Below are positions 30,058-39,058 of a stretch of 52,440 bases of DNA, in pieces. Source of the DNA: JAGVDM01 sp964642315 (GTDB lineage: Bacteria; Patescibacteriota; Gracilibacteria; Peribacterales; Peribacteraceae); contig CAZXOG010000005.1 of NCBI GenBank assembly GCA_964642315.1, positions 1 through 52,440 on the forward strand, given 5' to 3'. Every line of letters begins with the position of its first letter. Position 1 is the stretch's first letter. The position numbers were made by a program, and so were the translations under genes. The notes beneath the pieces were generated by a model, which saw only the letters and a program-made list of their open reading frames with translations, searched no databases and was not told where the DNA came from.

Positions 30058-31182
30058 GTGCGCATCGCGATCGTCGCTGACTGGCTCCCCACATTCGCTG
30101 GCGCGGAACACGTGGTGGCGGAATTCTGCCGTCTCTGGCCTGATGCGCCCGTTTTCACGACCGTTGCGCGACGGGGGCATCTCGGGCCGCTCGATGAACA
30201 CCGGATCATCACGAGCTCACTCCAGCGGTGGTACCGGTTCCTGCACAATCACAAAATCCTCCTCCCATGGATGCCCGCCGCGATGGAGAATCTGGATCTG
30301 CGGGGATTCGATGTCATCGTCAGCTCCTCGCATGCAGTGGGCAAGGGAGTGATTCCGCCCGCGAACGCCGTGCACATCTGCTACTGCCACACGCCGATGC
30401 GGTACGCGTGGGAGATGGAAGACCAGTATCTGCACGATTTCCGCATCCCGGGGTTCCTGCGGCGGCCGGTGCGCCGCCGGCTCAAGGATCTGCGGCGATG
30501 GGATCTCACAACCGCGAAACGGGTTGATGTGTTCCTTGCGAATTCCTCGGCGACACAGGAACGCATCGCCCGCGTGTACGGGAGGGAAAGCGCGGTGGTG
30601 CATCCGCCGGTCGAGGATCGCTTTCTCGCCAGTCCGCTCGTGGGGCGTAGCGAACGACAAGAGTATTACTTCGCCATTGGCCGGCTCGTCCCGTACAAGC
30701 GGTTCGACCTCCTCATCCGCGCGGCGAATACCCTCGGCTTCCGCCTCAAGCTCGCCGGCACCGGCCAGGATGCCTCGCGCCTGCGCGGCATGGCGGGGCC
30801 GACCGTCGAACTGCTCGGCTACGTGCCGACCGCCGATCTCCCCGGCCTGTACGCCGGCGCGCAGGCTCTGCTCTTCCCGCAGGTGGAGGATGCCGGCGTC
30901 GTTCCCTTGGAAGCCCAGGCCTGCGGGACGCCGGTCGTTGCCCTGGGACAGGGGGGAATCGTGGATACGGTGGAAGAAGGGGGAACAGGCACTTTCTTCG
31001 CAGAGCAGACAGTCGACTCGCTCTCCGGCGCCCTCAACCGCCTGCAGGGAATTGCTTGGGATCCCGCGAAGATTCGCGCGCATGCCGGGCGCTTTAGCGG
31101 CGAACGGTTCCGCCGCGCGGTGCTCGGGCGCGTAGCGGAGGCAATGGAGCAGTTCCAACGGAAGAACGAAGGTGTACGATAG
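30058..31182 (+). CDS. glycosyltransferase family 4 protein
   Basis: A 374-aa GT-B fold glycosyltransferase. The N-terminal RIAIVADWLPTFAGAEHVV block carries the glycine-rich acceptor loop. The C-terminal donor site shows FAIGRLVPYKRFDLLI and the E-x7-E motif EDAGVVPLEAQACGTPVV, which binds the nucleotide sugar. It probably builds a cell-surface polysaccharide or glycolipid. The GTG at 30058 (RIAIVADW) is chosen because CATGAT ends 6 nt upstream; a longer frame from 29668 overlaps the FtsQ-like gene. The next gene starts 5 nt after the stop. Confidence 0.88.
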   Translation: MRIAIVADWLPTFAGAEHVVAEFCRLWPDAPVFTTVARRGHLGPLDEHRIITSSLQRWYRFLHNHKILLPWMPAAMENLDLRGFDVIVSSSHAVGKGVIPPANAVHICYCHTPMRYAWEMEDQYLHDFRIPGFLRRPVRRRLKDLRRWDLTTAKRVDVFLANSSATQERIARVYGRESAVVHPPVEDRFLASPLVGRSERQEYYFAIGRLVPYKRFDLLIRAANTLGFRLKLAGTGQDASRLRGMAGPTVELLGYVPTADLPGLYAGAQALLFPQVEDAGVVPLEAQACGTPVVALGQGGIVDTVEEGGTGTFFAEQTVDSLSGALNRLQGIAWDPAKIRAHAGRFSGERFRRAVLGRVAEAMEQFQRKNEGVR

Positions 31183-31187
31183 CTCCC

Positions 31188-31991
31188 GTGCAGCGCGACC
31201 CGGATTCACACAAGGGGGAGAACGGCGTGGTCGCCGTGGTCGGCGGATCGCGCGCGATGCACGGCGCGCCGATCCTCAGCGCTCTCGCCGCGGAGGCGAG
31301 CGGGGTGAACCTGCTCTTCGTCTGCGTGCCCGCATGCCACGAAGAAGTGGCGAAGGCGGCGGCACTCAATTTCCAAGTTCATCCGTTCCGCGGTGATGAT
31401 CTGCGCACGACAGACGCCACGCAGATTCTGGAGCTCCTCGCGAGCGTCGACTGCGCGATCGTCGGGCCGGGTATCGCCCATGCGGATGACAAGGCGCTGG
31501 CAGCACTCGCCAGTCTCATCGAGGGATCGGCATGCCCGCTCGTTCTCGACGCGGCCGCCCTGCAACCGACGACACTGCCGCTGCTCAAGCGGAAAGACCG
31601 CACCGTTGTGCTCACTCCCCACCTGGGAGAGCTGGAGCGGATGGAGCTCCACCCGGAAGATCTCGGGCACACCGCAAAGCAGCACAACATCTCAATTTTT
31701 CTGAAGAGTTCCATCGACCGCATAGCCGCGCCGGACGGGCACGTGGAAAACATTCGCGGCGGCAATGCTGGCCTGACCGTAGGCGGAACAGGAGATACGC
31801 TTGCGGGTCTGATCGGAGGGTTCATCGCCCAGGGCATGCCGGCGCACGCTGCCTGCATGCTCGCGGGGAAGCTTGTGAAACAGGCAGGCGAGCGCCTCTT
31901 CGCCAGGCAATGGTTTGCCTACTCCGCCCACGACGTCATCCGCAGCATTCCGGGCCTCCTCCACGAGCTCGACGCCTCCCATGGTGGATAA
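31188..31991 (+). CDS. nnrD: ADP/ATP-dependent NAD(P)H-hydrate dehydratase
   Basis: A 267-aa protein of the ribokinase-like NnrD/YjeF C-terminal family, which repairs hydrated NADH and NADPH. The nucleotide-binding VGGTGDTLAGLIGGF near residue 202 is diagnostic, with GVVAVVGGSRAMHGAP at the N terminus, VGPGI, and LTPHLGELERM. The NnrE epimerase domain fused in E. coli is absent here. The GTG start at 31188 lies 7 nt after TACGAT, which itself sits in the end of the glycosyltransferase gene. The stop overlaps the start of the laccase-domain gene by 11 nt. Confidence 0.88.
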   Translation: MQRDPDSHKGENGVVAVVGGSRAMHGAPILSALAAEASGVNLLFVCVPACHEEVAKAAALNFQVHPFRGDDLRTTDATQILELLASVDCAIVGPGIAHADDKALAALASLIEGSACPLVLDAAALQPTTLPLLKRKDRTVVLTPHLGELERMELHPEDLGHTAKQHNISIFLKSSIDRIAAPDGHVENIRGGNAGLTVGGTGDTLAGLIGGFIAQGMPAHAACMLAGKLVKQAGERLFARQWFAYSAHDVIRSIPGLLHELDASHGG

Positions 31992-32652
31992 TCCGTTCCG
32001 CCTCTTCTCGCAGTTCCGCGACCGGCTCGGCATCACCGTGTTCACGCGGGCAGATGCGTACACAGATGCGCTTGCGCTCCGAACGCTTGGCGGAGAATCG
32101 GGCGCGGCGCTCTGGCAGGTGCATGGAAGCCGCACCGTCATTGTCCGAGAGCCGACTGCCCGCATAGAAAAAGCAGATGGCATGGCAACGGATATCCTCG
32201 GTCTCGTGCTCTCCATCCGCTGGGCAGATTGCCAGAATTTCCTGATCTATTCGCCCAAGCACCACGTGCTTGGCGCCGTACACGCCGGATGGCGCGGGCT
32301 CCTTGCCGGCGCGATCCCGGAGCACTTCCGTGTGTTGGAGGAAGAGTGGGGCATCGCGCCGGAGGAAACGTATGTCGCAGCCGGTCCATCGCTCTGCCTG
32401 CGGTGTTCCGATTTCACGGACTCCCGGAAAGAACTCCCGGGAATTGAGGGGCGATTCTTCCATGGAAAACTCGTGGACCTGCGCGGCATTGCCGATGCGC
32501 AGCTCGATGCAGCCGGTGTCCCGCGCGACCACCGTGAACGTATGGGGGGATGCACCCGCTGCGACCATGGCACGTTCTTCTCGTACCGCGGCGGCGACCG
32601 AGAAGCCGTGCTTGCTGGATCCACGAATGCCATCGCAGGAATGCTCCGATGA
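31981..32652 (+). CDS. pgeF: laccase-domain protein (PgeF/YfiH family purine nucleosidase-type)
   Basis: A 223-aa protein of the multicopper-oxidase-like DUF152 family. The zinc/copper-site residues are in QVHGS (His), RWADCQNF (Cys) and AVHAGWRGLL (His). Family members edit peptidoglycan (removing wrongly built UDP-MurNAc-L-Ser) or act as purine nucleoside phosphorylases. It overlaps the upstream dehydratase by 11 nt, which indicates translational coupling. Four further Cys (LCLRC, CTRC) occur in the C-terminal half. Confidence 0.88.
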   Translation: MVDNPFRLFSQFRDRLGITVFTRADAYTDALALRTLGGESGAALWQVHGSRTVIVREPTARIEKADGMATDILGLVLSIRWADCQNFLIYSPKHHVLGAVHAGWRGLLAGAIPEHFRVLEEEWGIAPEETYVAAGPSLCLRCSDFTDSRKELPGIEGRFFHGKLVDLRGIADAQLDAAGVPRDHRERMGGCTRCDHGTFFSYRGGDREAVLAGSTNAIAGMLR

Positions 32653-33032
32653 AGGAAAAGAAATGTTTTCTTTACATGATGTACAGTTTTCTTCCGTGAC
32701 ACTCAAAATTTCCAAGCGAGTGTTTTGCGCCGACTTCATGGCTTGCTCAAGCCGAGGAGAGTGGACAGGTGAACAGCGCGCCTCGTACGATGCATGCAGT
32801 CTCGACGTCTCGTTAGAGTGACAAATGTTTCTCCTCAACCTTGCTACGGGAGACTCATATCTCCTCGAACCGTGGATCGGGGATGCGGTCACCCACCTGG
32901 AAACCCCAGGAGCATAGCATTTCTCACTCGACGGCCGTTTGGACCCAACCTCACAACTAATACTAATACCGGGCGAGCCTTTGGTGCGCGTTCTGCGTGA
33001 TGCGCGGTGCGGAAATGGACTATGCTTCCCTC
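32653..33032. other. intergenic region upstream of dGTPase
   Basis: These 380 nt have lower GC than the flanks. They include an AT-only 7-bp hairpin AAAGAAA/TTTCTTT at 32657-32673 right after the laccase-domain gene, and a possible 30-codon frame at 32825-32917. No RNA gene or family-like protein is recognised. Confidence 0.5.
32825..32917 (+). CDS. possible small protein, 30 aa
   Basis: ATG to TAG encodes MFLLNLATGDSYLLEPWIG plus 11 residues ending LETPGA. TAGAGT lies 5 nt before the ATG, close to the layout of the leaderless starts elsewhere in the window. There are no database-recognisable features and no Shine-Dalgarno. It is included as a candidate only; chance is a real alternative at this length. 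Confidence 0.25.
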   Translation: MFLLNLATGDSYLLEPWIGDAVTHLETPGA

Positions 33033-34172
33033 GTGCTCAGCCGCGAAGACCGTGCCCGGCAGCTCGATGCTCTCCTCGCGCCGTTCGCAGTTCTGCACGG
33101 CGGTGGCTTGGGCCGCGAGCAGACGGAGGAGGAAGATTCTGTTCGCCTGCGGTTCCAGCGTGACCGTGGGCGGATCATCCACACGCAGGAATTCCGGCGT
33201 CTCAAGGGAAAGACGCAGGTGTTCGTGGGCGGCGGCGGCGACCACTTCCGCACCCGCCTCACGCACACCATGGAAGTCGCCGGGATCAGCCGCGACATCG
33301 CCCGCGGTCTCCGACTCAACGAAGACCTGGCCGAGTGCATCGCGCTCGCGCACGATCTCGGACATCCACCGTTCGGCCACGCCGGAGAAGAGGCGTTGCA
33401 CGAGTGGATGGTGGAGCACGGTGCGCACTTCGAACACAACGAGCAATCCCACAGAATTGTCACGCTGCTTGCCGAACATTCTTCGCTCTACAAAGGGCTC
33501 AACGTGAATCGGGAAATCCTGGAAGGCCTCCTGAAACACTCCACGCCGCACGACCGCCCAAAGGGTGCCGGAAAGCCCCGTGCACCGTCGCTCGAGGCGC
33601 AGGTGGTAAACAGTGCGGATGAGATCGCATACACCGCCCACGACTGTGAGGATGGGTTGCTCGCCGGACTCTTCTCTCTGGAAGAAATCCTCTCCGTCCC
33701 CCTCGCGAAACGCGCGCACGACCGCACGCTGGGACGAGGGACATCACTCCGTGGTGCGATTATTGATTCGCTTGTGACCGATCTGTACTCCGCCACAACG
33801 GAGGTATTGTCGTTGCACCGTGTTACTACACTGGACGACGTGTACAACACGTCTTCCCCCCTCGTTATGTTCTCGGAGAACATGCAGGCATCACTCGGTG
33901 AACTCCGGGCATTCCTCTGGAAGCACATGTACAACAATCCTACCGTCCTTCGGAGGAGCTCTGTGGGACAACAGATCATCCGCGGACTCTGCATGGCATA
34001 CTCGGCAACACCGAACCCCAAAGTAAATGCGCTCCATACGAGAATCGGTGGAGCCCTGTATGAAGCCATAAAGGACTACATAGCCGGCATGACGGATTCC
34101 TACGCTTTTCTCCAGGCTTCGATTGCCGGCGTACTTCCGGAAGGCGCCGAGGACGCACTCGGCCACTACTGA
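33033..34172 (+). CDS. dgt: deoxyguanosinetriphosphate triphosphohydrolase-like protein
   Basis: A 379-aa HD-domain protein of the dGTPase family, which hydrolyses dGTP (or other dNTPs) to the nucleoside and triphosphate. Metal ligands are seen in HTQEFRRLKGKTQVF, RTRLTHTMEVAGI, and the HD pair in LAHDLGHPPFGHAGEEAL. HFEHNEQSHRIV and DEIAYTAHDCEDGL complete the family pattern. The GTG at 33033 (VLSREDRARQLDALL) is chosen because TATGCT ends 6 nt upstream and homologues begin at this point; ATG 32997 would start before that promoter. Its 3' end overlaps the convergent M23 gene by 7 nt. Confidence 0.9.
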   Translation: MLSREDRARQLDALLAPFAVLHGGGLGREQTEEEDSVRLRFQRDRGRIIHTQEFRRLKGKTQVFVGGGGDHFRTRLTHTMEVAGISRDIARGLRLNEDLAECIALAHDLGHPPFGHAGEEALHEWMVEHGAHFEHNEQSHRIVTLLAEHSSLYKGLNVNREILEGLLKHSTPHDRPKGAGKPRAPSLEAQVVNSADEIAYTAHDCEDGLLAGLFSLEEILSVPLAKRAHDRTLGRGTSLRGAIIDSLVTDLYSATTEVLSLHRVTTLDDVYNTSSPLVMFSENMQASLGELRAFLWKHMYNNPTVLRRSSVGQQIIRGLCMAYSATPNPKVNALHTRIGGALYEAIKDYIAGMTDSYAFLQASIAGVLPEGAEDALGHY

Positions 34173-35035
34173 ACAGCCGGGTGATCCGGGAGCAGAGTGA
34201 GGGGATCGACGCGCTCGCCGTCGACGATCGTCTCGAAGTGCACGTGCGGCCCTGTAGAGAGCGCTCCCGCTCCCCTGGTACCCGGACTGCCGCCGGAGAG
34301 GGCGATTTCCTCGCCCTGTTTCACCTGCTGACCTTCCGTCACCAGGAACTCCTGCACGTGACCGTAGAGCGTGGCAACGCCCTTGTGTTTGAGAATCAGG
34401 TAGCTGTAGCCATACCCGTTATCCGCAACGGCTTCCACCGTACCGTCTGCCGCAGCGTGGATCGGAGACCCCTGCAGCACCGGAATATCGATGGCGTAGT
34501 GGGGCAGCCCGAAGTGTTCCTCGTATTCGGGATCCAGGAACTTCGCGGAAAGGCCGAGGGCAGGATCAACAGGCCAAGCGAGAGATGCTACGGCTCCACG
34601 CAGGCCTGCACCGATGCGGCCGCCGCGCTCCTCGGCCTCCCACACCTGGGCAAGCGATGTGCGCAGCTGCTCCTCCGCGGCGCGCTTATCCCTGAGGAGC
34701 GAGAGCAGGTGTTCGCGCGCAGATGCCAGCTCCCCGGCAAGCTCCGGCGCATGGACGCCCTGGAGCCTGCGCTGTGCATCCTCGAGGCTTGCGAGCTGAA
34801 AGCGGAGAATCTCCTCCTTGCGTTCGATGACGGCGATTGTCTGCCGCTGGCGGCGGACATCCCCTTCGGCGGAGCGGAGGTCTTCCTGTACCGACGCACT
34901 GTCACCGCCCACTGATGCCCGGGAACGCTCCCCCGCCGGCGGCGTGACCGAGACCGTCCAGGCGATGAACCCGACTGTGAGGCAGAGGATCGCAAGGAGC
35001 GACCATGGCCGGGAGACATCGATGACGACACGCAT
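34166..35035 (-). CDS. membrane-anchored coiled-coil M23 peptidase (EnvC/NlpD-like)
   Basis: A 289-aa protein. One N-terminal membrane helix (residues about 12-30) is followed by a coiled coil of about 100 residues (SVQEDLRSAEGDVRRQRQT, EEILRFQLASLEDAQRRLQ) and a C-terminal M23 domain. In the latter, HYAIDIPV and GPHVHFE give the HxxxD/HxH zinc ligands. This is the layout of EnvC-type activators and of cell-separation endopeptidases. The first metal His lies in FGLPHYAID, so an active enzyme is possible. ATG 35035 has a near-consensus TAGAAT 6 nt upstream. Confidence 0.88.
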   Translation of the reverse strand: MRVVIDVSRPWSLLAILCLTVGFIAWTVSVTPPAGERSRASVGGDSASVQEDLRSAEGDVRRQRQTIAVIERKEEILRFQLASLEDAQRRLQGVHAPELAGELASAREHLLSLLRDKRAAEEQLRTSLAQVWEAEERGGRIGAGLRGAVASLAWPVDPALGLSAKFLDPEYEEHFGLPHYAIDIPVLQGSPIHAAADGTVEAVADNGYGYSYLILKHKGVATLYGHVQEFLVTEGQQVKQGEEIALSGGSPGTRGAGALSTGPHVHFETIVDGERVDPLTLLPDHPAVQ

Positions 35036-35103
35036 CGGGTCATTCTAGCAGAAAATCGCTGGCAGAGCCAATTCCTGATTGGCATACGACATGCAATCCC
35101 TCG

Positions 35104-35874
35104 TCATTCCCGGATGAACCTGCGCACGAATGCATCCACGAGCTTGATGAAGAGATCGTGGAACTCCTCCAGCCTCGCGGGGATGGGCTCAAAAGAATCC
35201 GGCTTGATGTAGAGCCCCTGATTGATCTCGATCTGGATGCCCGGCACGAGGAACGGCGGAATGCGGCGGCGGTGGCAGTGGTGGCCGAGGATGTACTTGC
35301 CCGTGTAAGGGAAATTGATGCGGACGGAGTATCCCCGCTCCTCGAAGAACTCGCGGAAGAACACGGTCTGCTCGCGCGTGCAGGTGGAGAAATTCATGTT
35401 ACCGAGATTGATATCCGGGCGCTCCTCGCCGCTATCCCGGCGGAGCTTCGGCCCGACGGGCAGGTAAGAGTGACCGTCGATGAGGAACTGCACCTCCGGC
35501 ATCAATTTATCGATGCGATCGTGGTACGGATCGTGGTACTTACGGATCAGCGCATCGACAATGCTCAGGGAAGGTTCACGTTTGTAGACACTCTTGCCAT
35601 CCCACGTGGTGTGCACCGTCACCCCTTCCGCCGCCTGTTCGTACTCCTGGGAAATATCGTCCGGTGCGCGGTTCACATCCACGATCACCCGCGAAATCGG
35701 ATTGGTAACCAGGTACACATCCGGTGCATTGAAAATCTGATCCGTGTAGAGATCCGTGTACCCGAGCAGCTCCTGATCGCTCAGGGCAACGTGATCTGCC
35801 ACCTCCTCGGGGACCTCCGATCCGGCGTGCGGGATGGAGACGAGGATGGGTTGGAACTTACGCTCCGTGTCCAT
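35104..35874 (-). CDS. N-formylglutamate amidohydrolase family protein
   Basis: A 256-aa protein of the N-formylglutamate amidohydrolase (HutG-type) superfamily. It starts with PILVSIPHAGSEVPEEV and has YTDLYTDQIFNAPDVY, VIVDVNRAPDDIS, LIDGHSYLPVG and IQIEINQGLYI, the family's metal and substrate blocks. Known members hydrolyse N-formylglutamate in histidine breakdown, but no hut genes are nearby, so the substrate here is unknown. ATG 35874 (MDTERKFQP) overlaps the end of the MscS-like gene by 17 nt, indicating coupled translation. Confidence 0.82.
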   Translation of the reverse strand: MDTERKFQPILVSIPHAGSEVPEEVADHVALSDQELLGYTDLYTDQIFNAPDVYLVTNPISRVIVDVNRAPDDISQEYEQAAEGVTVHTTWDGKSVYKREPSLSIVDALIRKYHDPYHDRIDKLMPEVQFLIDGHSYLPVGPKLRRDSGEERPDINLGNMNFSTCTREQTVFFREFFEERGYSVRINFPYTGKYILGHHCHRRRIPPFLVPGIQIEINQGLYIKPDSFEPIPARLEEFHDLFIKLVDAFVRRFIRE

Positions 35875-36706
35875 GCTCCGGGGAAACGGTGTAGGTGGAC
35901 GTGAAGAAGACGATCGCGGGCAGCACGACGGAACGCCCGCCGGCATCCAGCACGACGCTCGTGAACGTGAAGCTGCGGATGGTGCCCTCCACGCCTTCGA
36001 TCGCTATGCGCTGGCCTGCGCGCAGGTGCTGCTTGAGCTGCACGCACGCAGCGGCATTCTCCAGGAGCGTGCGGTACGCCACGATGAAGCCGATGCCGGC
36101 CACGATGAGCAAGGCGCTCACGACGAGCATGACGTTCGTACTGAGGAACGAAAGCCGGAAGCCGAGCTGCTCGACCACGAGATGGAGGACGAAGAGCAGC
36201 ACGAGAATGTAGACCACCTTGCCCGTCGCCGCGGCGAACTTGAGGTGCGCTTTCTCCAGCGTCTGTTCCACGAACACCTGCAGGAACTTGGCAAGCAGCA
36301 TGCCAAAAATGACGATGAGGAGCGCCGCGATGAGCTGCGGGATGAACCGCGTCACGACCGCGAGCGCGCTCGAGACCTGTTCGAGTTTGAGCACGTCCGC
36401 GGCGAAGACGAGCGTAACGAGCACTCCGAGCCAGAACACGAGGAGGCCCAGGATGTTCGAGACGTTCTTGTGGATGCCAATGTCTCGCAGGAAGCGTTGC
36501 AATGGGGTCTTCCCCGCCAGTTTGTCGAGGGCGAAGAATTCCATGGCCCGCATGGCGAAGAAGTAGAGCCCTGCGGAAACCAGGAGCCCCACCCCAATGA
36601 TGACCGTGGCAATCGCCGCTTCTGGGAGGATGTTGAAAGTCTTTTCGTACGCCTGGCTTGCGGCGCTTGCCAGCATGTCCTGAATGCGTTGGAGAGCGTG
36701 TTCCAT
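35858..36706 (-). CDS. small-conductance mechanosensitive channel-like membrane protein
   Basis: A 282-aa integral membrane protein with five or more helices (for example ATVIIGVGLLVSAGLYFF, NILGLLVFWLGVLVTLVF, IPQLIAALLIVIFGMLLA) of the conserved TM-helix-repeat type. A short beta domain resembling the MscS middle domain follows (HLRAGQRIAIEGVEGTIRSF). It may release ions on osmotic shock, but the classical MscS pore-helix glycine pattern is not clear, so this is a family-level call. ATG 36706 has a perfect TATAAT 7 nt upstream. It is divergent from the aminotransferase. Confidence 0.75.
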   Translation of the reverse strand: MEHALQRIQDMLASAASQAYEKTFNILPEAAIATVIIGVGLLVSAGLYFFAMRAMEFFALDKLAGKTPLQRFLRDIGIHKNVSNILGLLVFWLGVLVTLVFAADVLKLEQVSSALAVVTRFIPQLIAALLIVIFGMLLAKFLQVFVEQTLEKAHLKFAAATGKVVYILVLLFVLHLVVEQLGFRLSFLSTNVMLVVSALLIVAGIGFIVAYRTLLENAAACVQLKQHLRAGQRIAIEGVEGTIRSFTFTSVVLDAGGRSVVLPAIVFFTSTYTVSPEHGHGA

Positions 36707-36774
36707 ACGGACAATTATACCAGAAAACGGCTTTCTGTGCGCAGCGAGACTCCCCCTGCTACGCTACTAATCCC

Positions 36775-38103
36775 ATGGAAATGCACCCGCTCGCCCGCGC
36801 GCTCAACGCAACACTCGACAGGGAGAACCCCGTGGCACTTGCGCTCCTCTCCGCGCGCGGGAAAGGAATGTACTTTCCCACCCGCGGCATCCTCGGGCAG
36901 ACAGCGGATGCCAAGGATAAGCGATACAACGCCACGATTGGCATCGCGCTCGAAGACGACGGGAAACCCGCGAATCTGCCCTCCCTCGCGGCGCAGTTCA
37001 CACTCGCCCCGGAAGACGTGACGCCGTATGCGCCGAGCTACGGCCTGCCGGAGCTGCGCGCCATGTGGCGGCAGCACATCCGTTCCGCGACACCTTCGCT
37101 TAAAGTTCCATGCAGCCTGCCAGTTGTCACCGCCGGACTCACGCACGCGCTCAGCGCGGCCGGCATGCTGTTCGTGGACCCGGGTGACCGCATCCTCCTG
37201 CCGGATATGTACTGGGGAAATTACCGGCTGGTATTCGAGAACGGCCTCGGCGGCATGCTCCAGACGTTCCGCACGTTTCGTGGTGGGCATTTCGACATCG
37301 ATGCGCTCCGCGATGCCCTGGCCACCGGACCAGTGGGCAAGAGAATCCTGCTCCTCAATTTCCCCAACAACCCGAGCGGCTACACACCCACGACGGAGGA
37401 AGCATCTCGCATTGTCGCGGCAATCCGCGAAAGCGCAGAACAGGGGAACTCCGTTGTTGTCGTTCTCGATGACGCGTACTTCGGCTTCGTCTACGAAGAG
37501 CAAATACTGAAGGAGTCGCTCTTCGGAATGGTCGCAGGCCTGCACGAAAACGTGCTCGCCGTGAAGATTGACGGCGCGTCGAAAGAGGACTGCGCTTGGG
37601 GGCTTAGAATCGGATTCCTGACCTTCGGCATGCGGGAACTCGCGCAGGAAGGCCTCGCGGCGCTGGAGCATAAGACGGCAGGCATCGTGCGCGCGACGGT
37701 CTCCAGCGCGTGCCACGCCTCGCAGAGCGCTCTTCTGCGTGCGCACGCATCACCGACGTACCGGGAGGAGAAAGCGGCGATCAGCGTGCGGCTTGCGGAA
37801 CGGTACCGCGAAATGCGGCGCGTATTGGAAAATCCCGCATACACAGAATGTTTCCGGCCGTACCCATGTAACTCAGGCTACTTCCTCTGCCTGCAGCTTG
37901 TGGAAGGGATCGATGCGGAAGCCGTACGCCAGTTACTGCTCATTGAATACGATACCGGCGTCGTCGCCATCGGCTCCATGCTCCGGATTGCCTTCTCCGC
38001 CCTCCCGACCTCTGCGATCCCCACAGCAATGGAGCATGTCTTCCGCGCGTGCCTCACAGTGAAAGCCGTGCCTTCCACCCGGCAAGTTCCACCCCGGCAA
38101 TAG
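36775..38103 (+). CDS. class I/II PLP-dependent aminotransferase
   Basis: A 442-aa fold-type I aminotransferase. PLP-site blocks are APSYGLPELRAMWRQH, LNFPNNPSGYTPT (the conserved NPSG), VLDDAYFGFVYEE, and the Schiff-base Lys in KIDGASKEDCAWGLRIGF. The C-terminal MLRIAFSALP carries the carboxylate-binding Arg. It resembles aspartate/aromatic aminotransferases; the substrate is not determined. ATG 36775 lies 9 nt after TACGCT. The last 50 nt overlap the 3' end of the convergent kinase gene, so both proteins share this DNA in opposite frames. Confidence 0.88.
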   Translation: MEMHPLARALNATLDRENPVALALLSARGKGMYFPTRGILGQTADAKDKRYNATIGIALEDDGKPANLPSLAAQFTLAPEDVTPYAPSYGLPELRAMWRQHIRSATPSLKVPCSLPVVTAGLTHALSAAGMLFVDPGDRILLPDMYWGNYRLVFENGLGGMLQTFRTFRGGHFDIDALRDALATGPVGKRILLLNFPNNPSGYTPTTEEASRIVAAIRESAEQGNSVVVVLDDAYFGFVYEEQILKESLFGMVAGLHENVLAVKIDGASKEDCAWGLRIGFLTFGMRELAQEGLAALEHKTAGIVRATVSSACHASQSALLRAHASPTYREEKAAISVRLAERYREMRRVLENPAYTECFRPYPCNSGYFLCLQLVEGIDAEAVRQLLLIEYDTGVVAIGSMLRIAFSALPTSAIPTAMEHVFRACLTVKAVPSTRQVPPRQ

Positions 38104-39058
38104 GTTGCACGCCCAAGCGGCGGAACTGCAGGGCTCCTGCGAGTACGCTCACTTCCGCCGCACGCTCCACCGATGAGCCCAGGAAGAGTTCCGCGCAGAG
38201 TGCGGCCATTGCCTGGTCACCGCATCCTGTTTCGTCACACACGGATGAGCCAGTTTCGATCTTCGGCACCGGCAAATGCCGCGATGCACCGTCTGAGATG
38301 AGATATGCCCCGCTGGCCCCGGCCGTAATGAGCGCCGCGGGGATACCCATCCTCCGAAACACGGCAGCAGCAGACTGCGCGCCGGAGAGATCGTGGACAG
38401 GAACAGATGTGAGAATGGCGGCCTCGTGTTCGTTCGGCTTGATGATATCGATGCCGAGCGAAAGGAGTCTGTGGTACTCGCGCAGCTGCTCCTCTGTTGG
38501 CTGCGGGCTAATACCGCCGGGATCCAGCACGACCCGCATGCCGTTTTTTTTCGCGAGACGGATGGCCTGCATGGCCGTGCTCATCGGCATCTCAAGCGAA
38601 AGCGCCAGAATACCCCCCTGGCTGCCAGCCCCTGCAAAGAGCGGGGCTGCCGCATCGATATCCTCCGGGCTGAACGCGGCGTTCTCCCCGGCGTAGAGGT
38701 AGATTTGGTTGTGCCCATCACGATCGACCGGAATGAGGGCAATACCCGGCATGCCGTCTGCGGGTGTATCCGCAACATGCACGTGATCGACGTTCACCCC
38801 GCTCTCGCGCAAGGCGCGGTATGGCACCTCCCACAAACCGAACCGGTCGCGGCAGGTGCGGCCGATCATCGCAACGGTGCCCGGCCCCGTGAGCGTGCAG
38901 AGCATCTGGGCAATATTGCGCGACTTGCCGCCCGGCATGATGGAAAGCCTCTCTCCTGATCCTAGCTCGCCGGACGCGAGCAGGCGGCCCACCCCGGAGA
39001 GGATAATATCGGTGTTGAGGCCGCCCGGAACCACGATGGCGGGCTGCTTCCCCATCAC
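38054..39058 (-). CDS. PfkB family carbohydrate/nucleoside kinase (ribokinase-like)
   Basis: A 334-aa sugar or nucleoside kinase of the ribokinase family. The N-terminal VVPGGLNTDIIL and PGGKSRNIAQ blocks bind substrate. VVLDPGG, IIKPNEHEA and the catalytic DETGCGDQAMA (anion hole and base Asp) follow. It is coupled to the nucleoside hydrolase: the GTG at 39058 and the ATG at 39055 both overlap that gene's stop. A ribokinase role is therefore attractive, phosphorylating ribose released by the hydrolase. A pseudouridine kinase or nucleoside kinase is also possible. Confidence 0.85.
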   Translation of the reverse strand: MMGKQPAIVVPGGLNTDIILSGVGRLLASGELGSGERLSIMPGGKSRNIAQMLCTLTGPGTVAMIGRTCRDRFGLWEVPYRALRESGVNVDHVHVADTPADGMPGIALIPVDRDGHNQIYLYAGENAAFSPEDIDAAAPLFAGAGSQGGILALSLEMPMSTAMQAIRLAKKNGMRVVLDPGGISPQPTEEQLREYHRLLSLGIDIIKPNEHEAAILTSVPVHDLSGAQSAAAVFRRMGIPAALITAGASGAYLISDGASRHLPVPKIETGSSVCDETGCGDQAMAALCAELFLGSSVERAAEVSVLAGALQFRRLGVQPIAGVELAGWKARLSL

